A DNA stretch of 64,000 nt from Salibaculum halophilum (GTDB lineage Bacteria > Pseudomonadota > Alphaproteobacteria > Rhodobacterales > Rhodobacteraceae), in contig NZ_MSIT01000009.1 of assembly GCF_002094885.1 (NCBI RefSeq), positions 62,001-126,000 of the forward strand, written 5' to 3'. The position numbers and the translations under genes were made by a program. The notes beneath the pieces are model-generated. The model searched no databases. It was not told the origin of the DNA and worked only from the letters and a program-made list of their open reading frames with translations. The number at the start of each line of letters is the position of its first letter. The stretch's first letter is position 1. Shown in pieces: positions 27,176-35,826 of the stretch.

Positions 27176-29698
27176 ATGCCCGTTGTCGTCGTCGAGTCCC
27201 CGGCCAAGGCCAAGACAATCAACAAGTATCTGGGCTCCGACTACACCGTGCTGGCATCTTACGGCCATGTCCGCGACCTGCCGCCCAAGAGCGGATCGGT
27301 CGATCCCGACAACGGATTCGACATGGTCTGGGAAGTCGCCAATGACAGCAAGAAGCACGTCAAGGCCATCGCCGACGCGCTGAAAGACGACAACGAACTT
27401 ATCCTCGCCACCGACCCCGACCGCGAGGGCGAGGCGATTTCCTGGCACCTGCAGGAGGCGCTCACCAAGCGCCGCTCGATCAAGAAGGACACCTCGGTAT
27501 CCCGCGTAACCTTCAACGCCATCACGAAAGAGGCCATCACCGAGGCCATGCAGCACCCCCGCCAGGTCGACGAGGACCTGGTCGAGGCTTATCTCGCGCG
27601 GCGGGCGCTGGACTACCTTGTGGGCTTCAACCTCTCGCCCGTTCTGTGGCGCAAGCTGCCCGGCGCGCGCAGCGCGGGCCGGGTGCAGTCGGTCTGCCTG
27701 CGCCTGATCGTCGAGCGCGAGATGGAGATCGAGGCTTTCGACCCCCGCGAATACTGGTCGGTCAAGGCGCAACTGGAAACCTCGCGCGGCCAGCCCTTCG
27801 AGGCGCGGCTGACCACCCTGGCCGGCAAGCGTCTGGAAAAGTTCGATCTCGAGAACGCGACCCAGGCCGAGATGGCCGTGCAGGCCGTGACCTCGCGCGA
27901 TCTGTCGGTACAGAAGGTCGAGGCCAAGCCCAGCACCCGCAAGCCGGCGCCGCCCTTCATGACCTCGACCCTGCAGCAAGAGGCCAGCCGCAAGTTCGGC
28001 ATGGGTGCGCGGCAGTGCATGAACACGGCCCAGCGCCTCTACGAGGCGGGGTTGATCACCTACATGCGGACCGACGGCATCGATATGGCCCCCGAGGCCG
28101 TGGCCGACGCGCGGGCGGCGATCGAGGCACGCTACGGCAAGGACTACGTCCCGGCCGAGGCCCGCATCTACAAGAACAAGGCCAAGAACGCGCAAGAGGC
28201 CCACGAATGCATCCGCCCCACCGAAATGGCCAAGGCGCCGGCCGACGCGAAGATCAGCGAGGCCGATCAGCGAAAGCTCTATGACCTGATCTGGAAACGC
28301 ACGCTGGCCAGCCAGATGGCCGCGGCCCGGCTGGAACGCACCAGCGTCGACATCGCCAGCGCCGATGGCCAGGTCGTGCTGCGCGCCAACGGCCAGGTGG
28401 TGCTCTTCGACGGCTTTCTCGCCGTCTACGAGGAAGGGCGCGACGACGTGGTCGACGACGACGACAAGCGCCTGCCGCAGATGACCGAGGGCGAGGCGGC
28501 GAAGAAAACCGGCGTCAGCCCCGAACAGCACTTCACCCAGCCGCCGCCGCGCTACACCGAGGCGACCCTGGTCAAGCGCATGGAAGAACTGGGCATCGGG
28601 CGGCCCTCGACCTATGCCAGCGTCATCTCGACGATCCAGGACCGCGAGTATGTCCGCAAGGAAAAGAACCGCCTGATCCCCGAGGACAAGGGCCGGATCG
28701 TCACGGTTTTCCTGCTGAATTTCTTTCGCAAGTATGTCGGCTACGAGTTCACCGCGAACCTCGAAGAAATGCTCGACGATGTCTCGGCCGGGCAGCGCGA
28801 CTGGAAAGAGGTCCTGTCGGGCTTCTGGCGCGACTTTCACAAGGCGATCGAGGACACCTCGGAACTGCGCATCACCGAGGTTCTGGACGTGCTCGACGAC
28901 GTGCTGGCGCCGCAGTTGTATCCCCCGCGCGAGGACGGCAGCGATCCGCGCGCCTGCCCCAAGTGCGGCACCGGGCGTCTGCATCTCAAGACCTCGCGCA
29001 CGGGCGGGTTCGTGGGCTGCGGCAACTACCCCGAATGCACCTACACCCGCCCCATCGCGGGCGAGGGCGCCGATGGCGACGAGCGCGTGCTGGGCGAGGA
29101 CCAGGGCGACGAGATCTGGCTGAAATCGGGGCGCTTCGGGCCCTACGTGCAGCGCGGCGAGCCGACGCCCGAGAACAAGAAACCGCCGCGCGCCTCGCTG
29201 CCCAAGGGCTGGGACAAGGACGCGATGGACCTGGACAAGGCGCTGACCCTGCTCAGCCTGCCACGCGAGGTGGGCGAACACCCCGAGGGCGGCACGATCA
29301 AGTCCAACTTCGGCCGCTTCGGGCCCTATGTCATGCACCAGCGCCCGGACGAGGCCAAGCCGGTCTACGTCAACCTCAAGGACCCCGACGACGTGTTCCA
29401 GGTGGGCATGAACCGCGCGGTCGAGATGCTGGCCGAGAAACGCGCCAACCCCGGCCGGGGCGGGCGCGGTGCGGCAAAGCCCCTCAAGGAACTGGGTGAC
29501 CACCCGTCCGAGGGCGGGCCGGTCAACGTCATGGAGGGGCGCTACGGCCCCTATGTGAAATGGGGCAAGGTCAACGCGACGATCCCCAAGGAGACCGAGC
29601 CGGGCGACGTGACCATGGACCAGGCCGTGGCGCTGATTACCGAGAAGGCCGCGAAGACGGGCACAGGCAAGAAGACGGGCGGCCGCAAGAAAGCCTGA
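27176..29698 (+). CDS. topA: DNA topoisomerase I
   Basis: 840 residues, type IA topoisomerase relaxing negative supercoils. TOPRIM domain at the N terminus (VVVVESPAKAKTINKYLG; acidic triad ATDPDREGEA near residue 80). The catalytic tyrosine is Tyr296 in GLITYMRTDG. One C4 zinc ribbon follows (CPKCGTGRLHLK and CGNYPECTYTRP), then alphaproteobacterial C-terminal repeats with GRFGPYV/GRYGPYVKWG and a basic tail. The start follows a TCAGGAG Shine-Dalgarno. An upstream in-frame extension is non-homologous. Confidence 0.98.
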   Translation: MPVVVVESPAKAKTINKYLGSDYTVLASYGHVRDLPPKSGSVDPDNGFDMVWEVANDSKKHVKAIADALKDDNELILATDPDREGEAISWHLQEALTKRRSIKKDTSVSRVTFNAITKEAITEAMQHPRQVDEDLVEAYLARRALDYLVGFNLSPVLWRKLPGARSAGRVQSVCLRLIVEREMEIEAFDPREYWSVKAQLETSRGQPFEARLTTLAGKRLEKFDLENATQAEMAVQAVTSRDLSVQKVEAKPSTRKPAPPFMTSTLQQEASRKFGMGARQCMNTAQRLYEAGLITYMRTDGIDMAPEAVADARAAIEARYGKDYVPAEARIYKNKAKNAQEAHECIRPTEMAKAPADAKISEADQRKLYDLIWKRTLASQMAAARLERTSVDIASADGQVVLRANGQVVLFDGFLAVYEEGRDDVVDDDDKRLPQMTEGEAAKKTGVSPEQHFTQPPPRYTEATLVKRMEELGIGRPSTYASVISTIQDREYVRKEKNRLIPEDKGRIVTVFLLNFFRKYVGYEFTANLEEMLDDVSAGQRDWKEVLSGFWRDFHKAIEDTSELRITEVLDVLDDVLAPQLYPPREDGSDPRACPKCGTGRLHLKTSRTGGFVGCGNYPECTYTRPIAGEGADGDERVLGEDQGDEIWLKSGRFGPYVQRGEPTPENKKPPRASLPKGWDKDAMDLDKALTLLSLPREVGEHPEGGTIKSNFGRFGPYVMHQRPDEAKPVYVNLKDPDDVFQVGMNRAVEMLAEKRANPGRGGRGAAKPLKELGDHPSEGGPVNVMEGRYGPYVKWGKVNATIPKETEPGDVTMDQAVALITEKAAKTGTGKKTGGRKKA

Positions 29699-29772
29699 CG
29701 GCGCAAGACATCGTTTCCCTTTGCGAAACGGTTTCATAATGTCGCCCCATTCCGTGTCTAGACGGGCGGGTA

Positions 29773-30777
29773 ATGAGCATGACCCTCACCCCCGATCCCG
29801 CGGCCGCGCCGCCGCCCCGCCCTGCCACGCGCCGCTGGCGCGAGTTCGCGCTGCTGGGCGGCCTGTTCGCGCTCGTCATCGCGGGGCTGGCCGGGCTCGC
29901 CGCGGCCACCGGCTGGGCCGAGACCCGGGCGCAACTGATGCGGCTGACCGCGGGGCAGGTCGCGCTGCTGCTGGGGTTGAGCCTTGTGAATTACCTCTTT
30001 CGCGGCGCCCGCTGGCATCTTTTTGCCCGGCGGCTGGGGCTGCCCACGGGGCTGGTGCAGGACATGCGCCACTTCGTCGGGGGGCTTGCCATGTCGGTGA
30101 CCCCCGGCCGCGTGGGCGAGTTGATCCGCATGCGCTGGCTCAAGCGCGAGGCCGGCTGGCCGGTCGAGCGCACCGCGCCACTCGTGCTGGTGGACCGCGC
30201 CTCGGACCTGGCCAGCATGGCGCTGATCCTGGCGCTTTCGGTCGCGCTTTCGGCCGGAGGTGCGCGCATGGCGGCGCCTGTCGCCCTGCTGGCGCTGGCG
30301 GCGGCCTGGATCGCCACCCGCCCGCGCCTGCTGGCCGGCGGGGTGACGCTGGCCTACCGGCTAACCGGCCTGCTGCCCCGCCTGATGGGCCGGGTCCGCG
30401 GCGCGGCGCGCTCGCTGGCCGTCTTTTCCAACGGGCCGACGCTGTCGCTCTCGCTTCTGCTGGGGGTGATCGGCTGGGGCGCCGAGGGCTATGCCTTTCA
30501 TCTTCTGCTGGGCTGGATGGGCACCGATATCGGGCTCTGGGCGGCGATGGGCATCTTTACCTTCGCAACGCTCGCAGGTGGCCTGACGGGCGCGCCCGGT
30601 GGCGTCGGCGGGGCCGAGGCAGCCATGGTCGCGCTTCTGTCGCTCGAAGGCGTCCCGCTCGAGGTCTCGATCCCCGCCACCGCCGTGATCCGGCTGACCA
30701 CCCTCTGGTTCGCCATTGCGATCGGGCTGGCCGTGTTCCCGCTGGCCGAGCGCCGCGCGGCGCGCGCCCAGGGGTGA
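29773..30777 (+). CDS. lysylphosphatidylglycerol synthase TM region / UPF0104 family membrane protein (flippase-like)
   Basis: 334 residues with about eight to nine predicted membrane helices. Family landmarks: YLFRGARWHLFARRLGL, GGLAMSVTPGRVGELIRMRWL and TLAGGLTGAPGGVGGAEAAM near the end, as in the YbhN / LPG-synthase transmembrane family. Members move or help move lipid-linked substrates or are of unknown role. Its position directly in front of DprE1- and DprE2-like genes (stop 5 bases before the next ATG) suggests it flips polyprenyl-phosphoryl arabinose across the inner membrane. That role is inferred from context. Confidence 0.85.
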   Translation: MSMTLTPDPAAAPPPRPATRRWREFALLGGLFALVIAGLAGLAAATGWAETRAQLMRLTAGQVALLLGLSLVNYLFRGARWHLFARRLGLPTGLVQDMRHFVGGLAMSVTPGRVGELIRMRWLKREAGWPVERTAPLVLVDRASDLASMALILALSVALSAGGARMAAPVALLALAAAWIATRPRLLAGGVTLAYRLTGLLPRLMGRVRGAARSLAVFSNGPTLSLSLLLGVIGWGAEGYAFHLLLGWMGTDIGLWAAMGIFTFATLAGGLTGAPGGVGGAEAAMVALLSLEGVPLEVSIPATAVIRLTTLWFAIAIGLAVFPLAERRAARAQG

Positions 30778-30782
30778 GCACC

Positions 30783-32081
30783 ATGCAGGGCGCGCGGAGG
30801 ATCACCTATTCGGGCTGGGGCCGGGTCCATCGCGCCACGGGTCCGGTCGCCCGCCCCCATGCGGCCGACGCCATCGACGGCACCGCGCCGGCCTTCGGCA
30901 ACCGGCGGTCCTACGGGGACGCGCCGCTCAATGACGGGGGTGGCGCCTGCGACATGACCGCGCAGAACCGCATCCTGGCCTTCGACCCACGGGCTGGGGT
31001 CCTCACCGCCGAGGCGGGCGTGACCCTGGGCACCCTCGCCCGCGTCCTGCCGGCCCGGGGCTGGCTGCCGCCGGTCCTGCCTGGCACGGGCTTTGCCACG
31101 CTGGGCGGGGCCGTGGCAATGGATGTCCACGGCAAGAATCACCACGCCGCCGGCAGCTTCTGCCAGCATGTCACCGCACTGACGCTGGTGCAGAACGGCC
31201 AGCGCCGCCCGGTCACGCCCGAGACCGACCCGGCGCTGTGGGCCGCGACCTGTGGCGGGCTTGGCCAGACCGGCGTGATCACGCAGGTCACGCTGCAACT
31301 GGCCGCCTGCCCGGGCGATGTCATGGTCGTCACCGAGCGGCGGGTCGCGGACTGGGCCGAACATATCGCCCGTCTCGACGCCTCGGACGCCGCCTATTGC
31401 GTGGGCTGGATCGACGCGACCGCCAGCGGCGCGGCCCTTGGCCGCGGTATCCTCGAAGAGGCCGAGGTCGGCCGCGGCCTGCCCCCGGCCCGGCCCGCAC
31501 CGCGCCGTGTGCCGTTGGACGCGCCGCATTGGGCCCTGTCGGCGCCGATCGTGCGCGCCTTCAACAGCCTTTACTATCACCGCGTCCCGGCGACGGGCCG
31601 CACCACCGTGCGCCCTTTCGACGGCTTCTTCTTTCCGCTGGACAGGATACACGACTGGAACAAGCTTTACGGCAGGCGGGGCTTTCACCAGTTCCAGTGC
31701 GTCGTGCCACCGGAGCAGGCCGAGGCCCTGCGCGCCATGCTGGCCGAGATCGCCGACAGCGGGCTGGCCTCGCCGCTGGCCGTGCTCAAGCGCATGGGGC
31801 CGGGCCGAGCCGGATACCTCTCCTTCCCGATGGGAGGCTACACGCTGGCGGTGGACTTTCCCAACCGCGCCGCCGCGCGCGCCCTGATTGCCCGGCTGGA
31901 GGACCTGACCGTCGCCGCCGGCGGGCGCATCTACCTGGCCAAGGACGCGCTGGCCACGGGCGACCGGGTCAAGGCCATGTATCCCGACCACCCCCGCTGG
32001 CTGTCCCGGGTCGCCGCGGCCGACCCGGACGGCGCCCTTGAAACTGACATGGTCCGCCGGCTGGACCTTCGGAGGACATGA
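30783..32081 (+). CDS. DprE1-like decaprenylphosphoryl-ribose 2'-oxidase homologue
   Basis: 432 residues. FAD-dependent oxidase with RRSYGDAPLNDGGGACDMT, MDVHGKNHHAAGSFCQHV and a C-terminal IYLAKDAL (Lys387). These correspond closely to mycobacterial DprE1 segments around its flavin and active site (RSYGDxxxNxGG, DIHGKNHHSAGSFG, YLTKD). DprE1 oxidises the 2' hydroxyl of polyprenyl-phosphoribose. The residue equivalent to Cys387 of M. tuberculosis is Ala356 in GGYTLAVDFP. ATG 30783 is preferred; an overlapping in-frame GTG at 30774 is possible. The end overlaps the DprE2-like gene. In related systems (mycobacteria, Nod-factor noe genes of Azorhizobium) it acts with DprE2. Confidence 0.88.
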   Translation: MQGARRITYSGWGRVHRATGPVARPHAADAIDGTAPAFGNRRSYGDAPLNDGGGACDMTAQNRILAFDPRAGVLTAEAGVTLGTLARVLPARGWLPPVLPGTGFATLGGAVAMDVHGKNHHAAGSFCQHVTALTLVQNGQRRPVTPETDPALWAATCGGLGQTGVITQVTLQLAACPGDVMVVTERRVADWAEHIARLDASDAAYCVGWIDATASGAALGRGILEEAEVGRGLPPARPAPRRVPLDAPHWALSAPIVRAFNSLYYHRVPATGRTTVRPFDGFFFPLDRIHDWNKLYGRRGFHQFQCVVPPEQAEALRAMLAEIADSGLASPLAVLKRMGPGRAGYLSFPMGGYTLAVDFPNRAAARALIARLEDLTVAAGGRIYLAKDALATGDRVKAMYPDHPRWLSRVAAADPDGALETDMVRRLDLRRT

Positions 32082-32818
32082 TGGAACAGACCTGGATCAT
32101 CCTGGGGGCAAGCTCGACAATGGCGCGGGCGCTGATGCAGAAACTCGCCGAAGCGGGCGCTGGCCTGGTGCTGGCCGGGCGCCGGATGGACGACCTGCAG
32201 GCCAGCGCCAGCGACGCCCTTGCCCGTGGGGCGGCCCTGGCCGAGCCGGTGGCCTTCGACGCCCGCGACCCCGACAGCTTTCAGCCGGTGATCGACCGCG
32301 CCCTGGACCAGCCCGGGCAGATCAACTGCGCGGTCTTCGTCGGCTCCATGCCCCCGCAGGCGGAGATCGACGCCGACCCGGGGCTGCTGGATGGTGTGAT
32401 CGCCGACAGCTTCACCGGCCCGGCCCGGTTCCTGCAGATGCTGGCACCGCACCTGGAGGCGCGCGGTTCGGGCACCGTTGTCGGTGTCGGATCGGTTGCC
32501 GGCGACCGCGGGCGGATCGGCAATTATGTCTACGGCGGGGCCAAGGGCGGCTTTGCCACCTACCTGTCGGGGCTGCGCAACCGGCTGGGCCGCAGCGGCG
32601 TGCATGTCCTGACCGTGAAGCCCGGCCCGGTGGACACGGCCATGACACAAGGGATGGAGGGCCTGCCCTTCCCGACCACAGCCGAGGCGGTGGCCGAGGA
32701 TATCCTCGCCGGGGTCGGGCGCGGGCGAGACGTGCTCTATACCCGGCGGATCTGGTGGCCGATCATGCTGGTGATCCGCGCCATTCCCGAGCACCTCTTC
32801 AAGAAGATGTCGATCTAG
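32081..32818 (+). CDS. DprE2-like short-chain dehydrogenase
   Basis: 245 residues. SDR fold with the nucleotide motif ILGASSTMARALMQKLA (residues 7-23), catalytic YGGAK (Tyr-x-x-x-Lys) and VLTVKPGPVDTAMT after it, as in DprE2, which reduces the 2'-keto intermediate to polyprenyl-phosphoryl-arabinose using NADH or NADPH. GGAGG at 32071-32075 sets ATG 32081 at ideal spacing; ATG 32078 is an in-frame alternative that overlaps the preceding stop by four bases. The stop codon shares CTAG (32815-32818) with the convergent HAD-UbiA gene. A C-terminal hydrophobic helix (WWPIMLVIRAIPEHLFKK) may anchor it to the membrane. Confidence 0.87.
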   Translation: MEQTWIILGASSTMARALMQKLAEAGAGLVLAGRRMDDLQASASDALARGAALAEPVAFDARDPDSFQPVIDRALDQPGQINCAVFVGSMPPQAEIDADPGLLDGVIADSFTGPARFLQMLAPHLEARGSGTVVGVGSVAGDRGRIGNYVYGGAKGGFATYLSGLRNRLGRSGVHVLTVKPGPVDTAMTQGMEGLPFPTTAEAVAEDILAGVGRGRDVLYTRRIWWPIMLVIRAIPEHLFKKMSI

Positions 32819-34239
32819 CCGGTCAGCCGGAGATACCACTCGGTCCACAGGCCGGCCGCGTAGAACATCAGCGACAGGGTGATCAGCAGGTAGCCGATGC
32901 CGCGGATATCGCGCAGGGCAAAGACGATGGGGTCGTAGTCCTGCGTGCCGAAATACCCCAGGCGGATCATCCGGTAGAGCCAGGCCGCGATCGGCAGCAG
33001 CGCCACCCAGAGAAGCCACTGGTCGGGGTAGAGCAGCCGCGCCTGGTCCGACCAGGAATACAGGAAGAAGATCACGAGCGCTCCCGCCATGCCCAGCGCG
33101 GCCATGTTCAGCAGATCGCCCCGGTCGCCGCGGGCATAGCCTCGGCCCGGCAACCGCGCGCCGTCGGACGCCAGCGCCAGTTCCGTCATCCGCTTGACGC
33201 AGCCCAGGGTCAGGAAAACAGGGAAGACGAAGATCAGCATGAAGACCGAGGCCGGCACCTCGCTCGCCGCCGCACCGGCGACGACCCGCAGCGTGTATAG
33301 CGCGGCCAGCGTCGCGATATCGACCCAGCGCAGCCGCTTGAGGCGCAGGGAATAGGCCAGCGACAGCGCCATGTAGAGCACCACGACACCCAGCATCTGC
33401 ACCGACAGCAGCGCGCCCAGCACCAGCGCCAGCACCGCAAGCGCCGCGCAGGCGATCATCCCAATCGGGATGGGAACGGTTCCGGCGGCGAAGGGGCGCG
33501 TCTTCTTGGTGGCGTGGCGGCGGTCGGCCTCGATATCGACCAGGTCGTTGACTATGTAGATGGTCGAAGCCGCCGCCGAAAAGGCGGCGATCCCCAGCAG
33601 CACCCGCAGCAACGTGCCCGTATCGAAGGCATGGGCCGCGATCATCGGCAGGAACAGCAGCACGTTCTTGACCCACTGGTGCGGCCGTAGCGCCCCCAGC
33701 AGCGCACGCGGTGTCCAGCCGCCGGCGATGCGGGTCGGGGCCGCCAGCCTGTCGGCCGCGCCGCCGGCCCGGCCGACGACGATGGCATGGTCGGCGTGCC
33801 GCCAGACCGCAATGTCGGCAGCGGCGTCGCCCGCGTAGTCGAAGCCCCTCTCTCCGAAGGCCGTGACGAGGGCGCGCGCCTTGGCGGCGCCTTTCAGGTT
33901 CTCGCCATCGCGCGAGGCAAAGACACGGTCGAAGCCGAAGCGCTTTGCCAGCGGTTCGACGAGGGCGGCGTCCGAGGCCGAGGCCAGGACGACCTCGCGC
34001 CCTGCCGCGCGGGCCGTCTCGACCAGGGCGACGACCTCGTCCCGAACGGGCAACAGGTCGGTCCGCAGCGGCGCCACGCGGGCGAGCTCGGCCTTGAAGG
34101 CCGCCTTGTCGGGCAGGCGGCCGAGGGCGCGCAGCGTGCCGGCCGGGTCGCTCCCCACCCCCTTCCAGGCACATTCGAGCAGCATGTCGGTGCGCAGCAG
34201 GGTGCCATCGGCATCCACGACAAGGGGTTTGCCCGCCAT
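32815..34239 (-). CDS. HAD-UbiA fusion, decaprenyl-phosphate phosphoribosyltransferase-like
   Basis: 474 residues. Residues 1-190 are a HAD-type phosphatase with motif I VVDADGTLL (Asp9, Asp11), SASD (motif II) and YAGDAAADIAVW (motif IV). Residues about 195-474 are a polytopic UbiA prenyltransferase with NDLVDIEADRRHATKKTRP from residue 231, which closely matches decaprenyl-phosphate phosphoribosyltransferase (Rv3806c-type NDxxDxxADRxHPxKxxRP). A single protein could therefore transfer 5-phosphoribose to polyprenyl phosphate and then remove the 5-phosphate. It provides the substrate for the convergent DprE1/DprE2 pair. It starts one base after the lytic transglycosylase stop (TGAGATG), so it is cotranscribed with that gene. 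Confidence 0.9.
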   Translation of the reverse strand: MAGKPLVVDADGTLLRTDMLLECAWKGVGSDPAGTLRALGRLPDKAAFKAELARVAPLRTDLLPVRDEVVALVETARAAGREVVLASASDAALVEPLAKRFGFDRVFASRDGENLKGAAKARALVTAFGERGFDYAGDAAADIAVWRHADHAIVVGRAGGAADRLAAPTRIAGGWTPRALLGALRPHQWVKNVLLFLPMIAAHAFDTGTLLRVLLGIAAFSAAASTIYIVNDLVDIEADRRHATKKTRPFAAGTVPIPIGMIACAALAVLALVLGALLSVQMLGVVVLYMALSLAYSLRLKRLRWVDIATLAALYTLRVVAGAAASEVPASVFMLIFVFPVFLTLGCVKRMTELALASDGARLPGRGYARGDRGDLLNMAALGMAGALVIFFLYSWSDQARLLYPDQWLLWVALLPIAAWLYRMIRLGYFGTQDYDPIVFALRDIRGIGYLLITLSLMFYAAGLWTEWYLRLTG

Positions 34240-34240
34240 C

Positions 34241-35083
34241 TCAGCCCTCCGGCGCGACGTTGAAGACGCAGCCGTCGCTGGGCAGTTCAGGCGGGGTGAC
34301 ACAAAGCCCCCGCGCCACCCGCCATGCGGCCAGCACCCGGGGCACGTAGGTGCGGGTTTCGGGATAGGGCGGCACGCCGGCGTTGTCGCGCACCGCGCCG
34401 GCCCCGGCGTTGTAGCCGGCCAGCACCATGATCAGGTCGCGGTCGAACTCTTCCATGAGCCAGCCGAGATAGGCCACGCCGCCGGCGATGTTCTGCCCGG
34501 CATCGAAACTGTCGCGCACGCCGAACCGCGCGGCCGTGGCGGGCATGAGCTGCATCACCCCGCGCGCGCCCGCACTGCTGACGGCCTGCGGATCGCCGGA
34601 ACTTTCCACGGCGATCACCGCCAGCACCAGCGCGGGCGACACCGGTTCACCGACCGAGGCGGCGAGTATCTGCGCGCCATAGCGCCCGGCCAGGGCACCG
34701 AGGTCGCGCAGGCGCGGCTGCGGGATGGCGCGGTCGTCGGGGGCATTCACCAGCGCGGCTTCGGCCTGCATGAAGCTCGCCGGGTCAGAGGCCCCCAGGT
34801 CGGGCGAGACCGCCTCCCAGAACCAGGCGATATCCGCGGCGGCCCGCCCGGACAGCCCGTCCGCCGGGGGCGAAGGCACCGCGGCGGGCCCCGGCGCGGC
34901 GGCGGCGTCAGGGGGCGTCGGGGCGATCTGGACCGTGATGCGATCCGTCGCACCGGCGGGGGGAACGCCGATGCGCTTGAAGGTGAAATCCTCTTGCAGG
35001 CGCTGTTGCTCGGCGCGTGGCGCCCCTGCGACGGCCAGCGCAGCGACCCCTGCCAGAACTGCAGTATTGATGCTGCGCCGCAT
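34241..35083 (-). CDS. lytic transglycosylase (SLT domain)
   Basis: 280 residues. Signal peptide MRRSINTAVLAGVAALAVAGAPRA, a proline/alanine-rich linker, then a C-terminal SLT domain with the catalytic Glu160 in VIAVESSGDPQAVS, GARGVMQLMPATAARFGV, and AGYNAGAGAV. It cleaves peptidoglycan in the periplasm. ATG 35083 gives a clean signal peptide; an in-frame GTG at 35119 would add 12 residues. It is divergent from the Tad pilus cluster, and SLT enzymes often open the cell wall for secretion or pilus machines, so a pilus role is plausible. It is cotranscribed with the HAD-UbiA gene. Confidence 0.92.
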   Translation of the reverse strand: MRRSINTAVLAGVAALAVAGAPRAEQQRLQEDFTFKRIGVPPAGATDRITVQIAPTPPDAAAAPGPAAVPSPPADGLSGRAAADIAWFWEAVSPDLGASDPASFMQAEAALVNAPDDRAIPQPRLRDLGALAGRYGAQILAASVGEPVSPALVLAVIAVESSGDPQAVSSAGARGVMQLMPATAARFGVRDSFDAGQNIAGGVAYLGWLMEEFDRDLIMVLAGYNAGAGAVRDNAGVPPYPETRTYVPRVLAAWRVARGLCVTPPELPSDGCVFNVAPEG

Positions 35084-35450
35084 TTCCGCGGTCTCCACCT
35101 GCCTCGCCTTGCACTTCACACCCTACCCTGTCCGCGGCGGGCTGGCCAGACGTCCGTGACAGGGGCCGAATTGGCGGGTTTCGTAGCCCTCAAAAACCTC
35201 CGAACAGGCCGCGCAACATACTGCCCACCGAGGACGGCTGAATTTATTATCGTTTAAAAACAAGTATTTGGAAAATAAATATACGAAAGTTTAACGGGCT
35301 GCAAAAATGCACGAAAGCCGTCCAAATCTCGCCCCATTCGATTGGCTATATCTACCCATCCGAGACGGGGACCGCACCAATCAAGAGGCCGGCGCGGGAC
35401 GATCCGAAGCGGAGAGTGAAACCGAGCGAAACCCTGAGGAGGGACATCAA
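35084..35450. promoter_or_regulatory. AT-rich divergent control region before the Tad cluster
   Basis: 367 bases between the lytic transglycosylase and the first flp gene. Bases about 35235-35300 form a marked AT-rich island in otherwise GC-rich DNA (tracts such as TTTAAAAACAAG and AAATAAATATACG), well suited to a strong pilin promoter with UP-like elements or to binding of a nucleoid protein. I cannot fix -35/-10 hexamers with confidence. The flp Shine-Dalgarno GAGGAGG lies at about 35436-35442. Confidence 0.6.
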
Positions 35451-35636
35451 ATGCTGAACTACATCAAGAACTTCCGCAACGACGAAGATGGCGCCGTGAC
35501 CGTTGACTGGGTCGTCCTGACCGCGGCCATCGTGGGCCTCGGCATCGCCGTGCTGACCACGGTGGGCGAGCAGACCGCCACCTTCGCCGACGACATCTCG
35601 ACCGAGCTGAGCAGCCAGGGCATCAAGGAATACTGA
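35451..35636 (+). CDS. Flp family type IVb pilin 1
   Basis: 61 residues, typical for Flp pilin. A short basic leader MLNYIKNFRNDEDG ends in glycine 14, then the hydrophobic helix AVTVDWVVLTAAIVGLGIAVLTTVG. Cleavage after Gly14 by the prepilin peptidase at 45887 is expected. Positions +5 and +6 of the mature pilin are Asp-Trp instead of the usual Glu-Tyr of Flp pilins. The protein ends in tyrosine. It is preceded by a strong Shine-Dalgarno and followed by a terminator-like hairpin, as expected for a highly expressed structural subunit. Confidence 0.93.
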   Translation: MLNYIKNFRNDEDGAVTVDWVVLTAAIVGLGIAVLTTVGEQTATFADDISTELSSQGIKEY

Positions 35637-35671
35637 TTGCCGGCTCGTCCGAACCGTCGGACCTGAGACAG

Positions 35672-35696
35672 GGGCCGCTCCGTTCCGGAGCGGCCC
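35672..35696 (+). terminator. hairpin after the first flp gene
   Basis: GGGCCGCTCC (35672-35681) and GGAGCGGCCC (35687-35696) form a 10-bp stem with a 5-base loop, followed by TTCGTCTTTCT. It probably stops or attenuates transcription after flp1 so that pilin mRNA is in excess over the assembly genes. Confidence 0.7.
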
Positions 35697-35826
35697 TTCG
35701 TCTTTCTCGGCGCGCAGACCGGGTTTTTTGCAACAGCGGCTGACGCGGAATCACCCCAGGCCCGGCCAGAAGCTGACACAGTCGCACGGTAGCGATTTGA
35801 AATCATCTGACGCTTTGGAGAGTCCC

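Noticed and set aside
29721-30782. Upstream extension of the DprE1-like frame across the flippase gene
   Set aside because: The extension overlaps a convincing membrane protein gene in another frame and reads as low-complexity Arg/Ala sequence. DprE1 homology starts near 30783.
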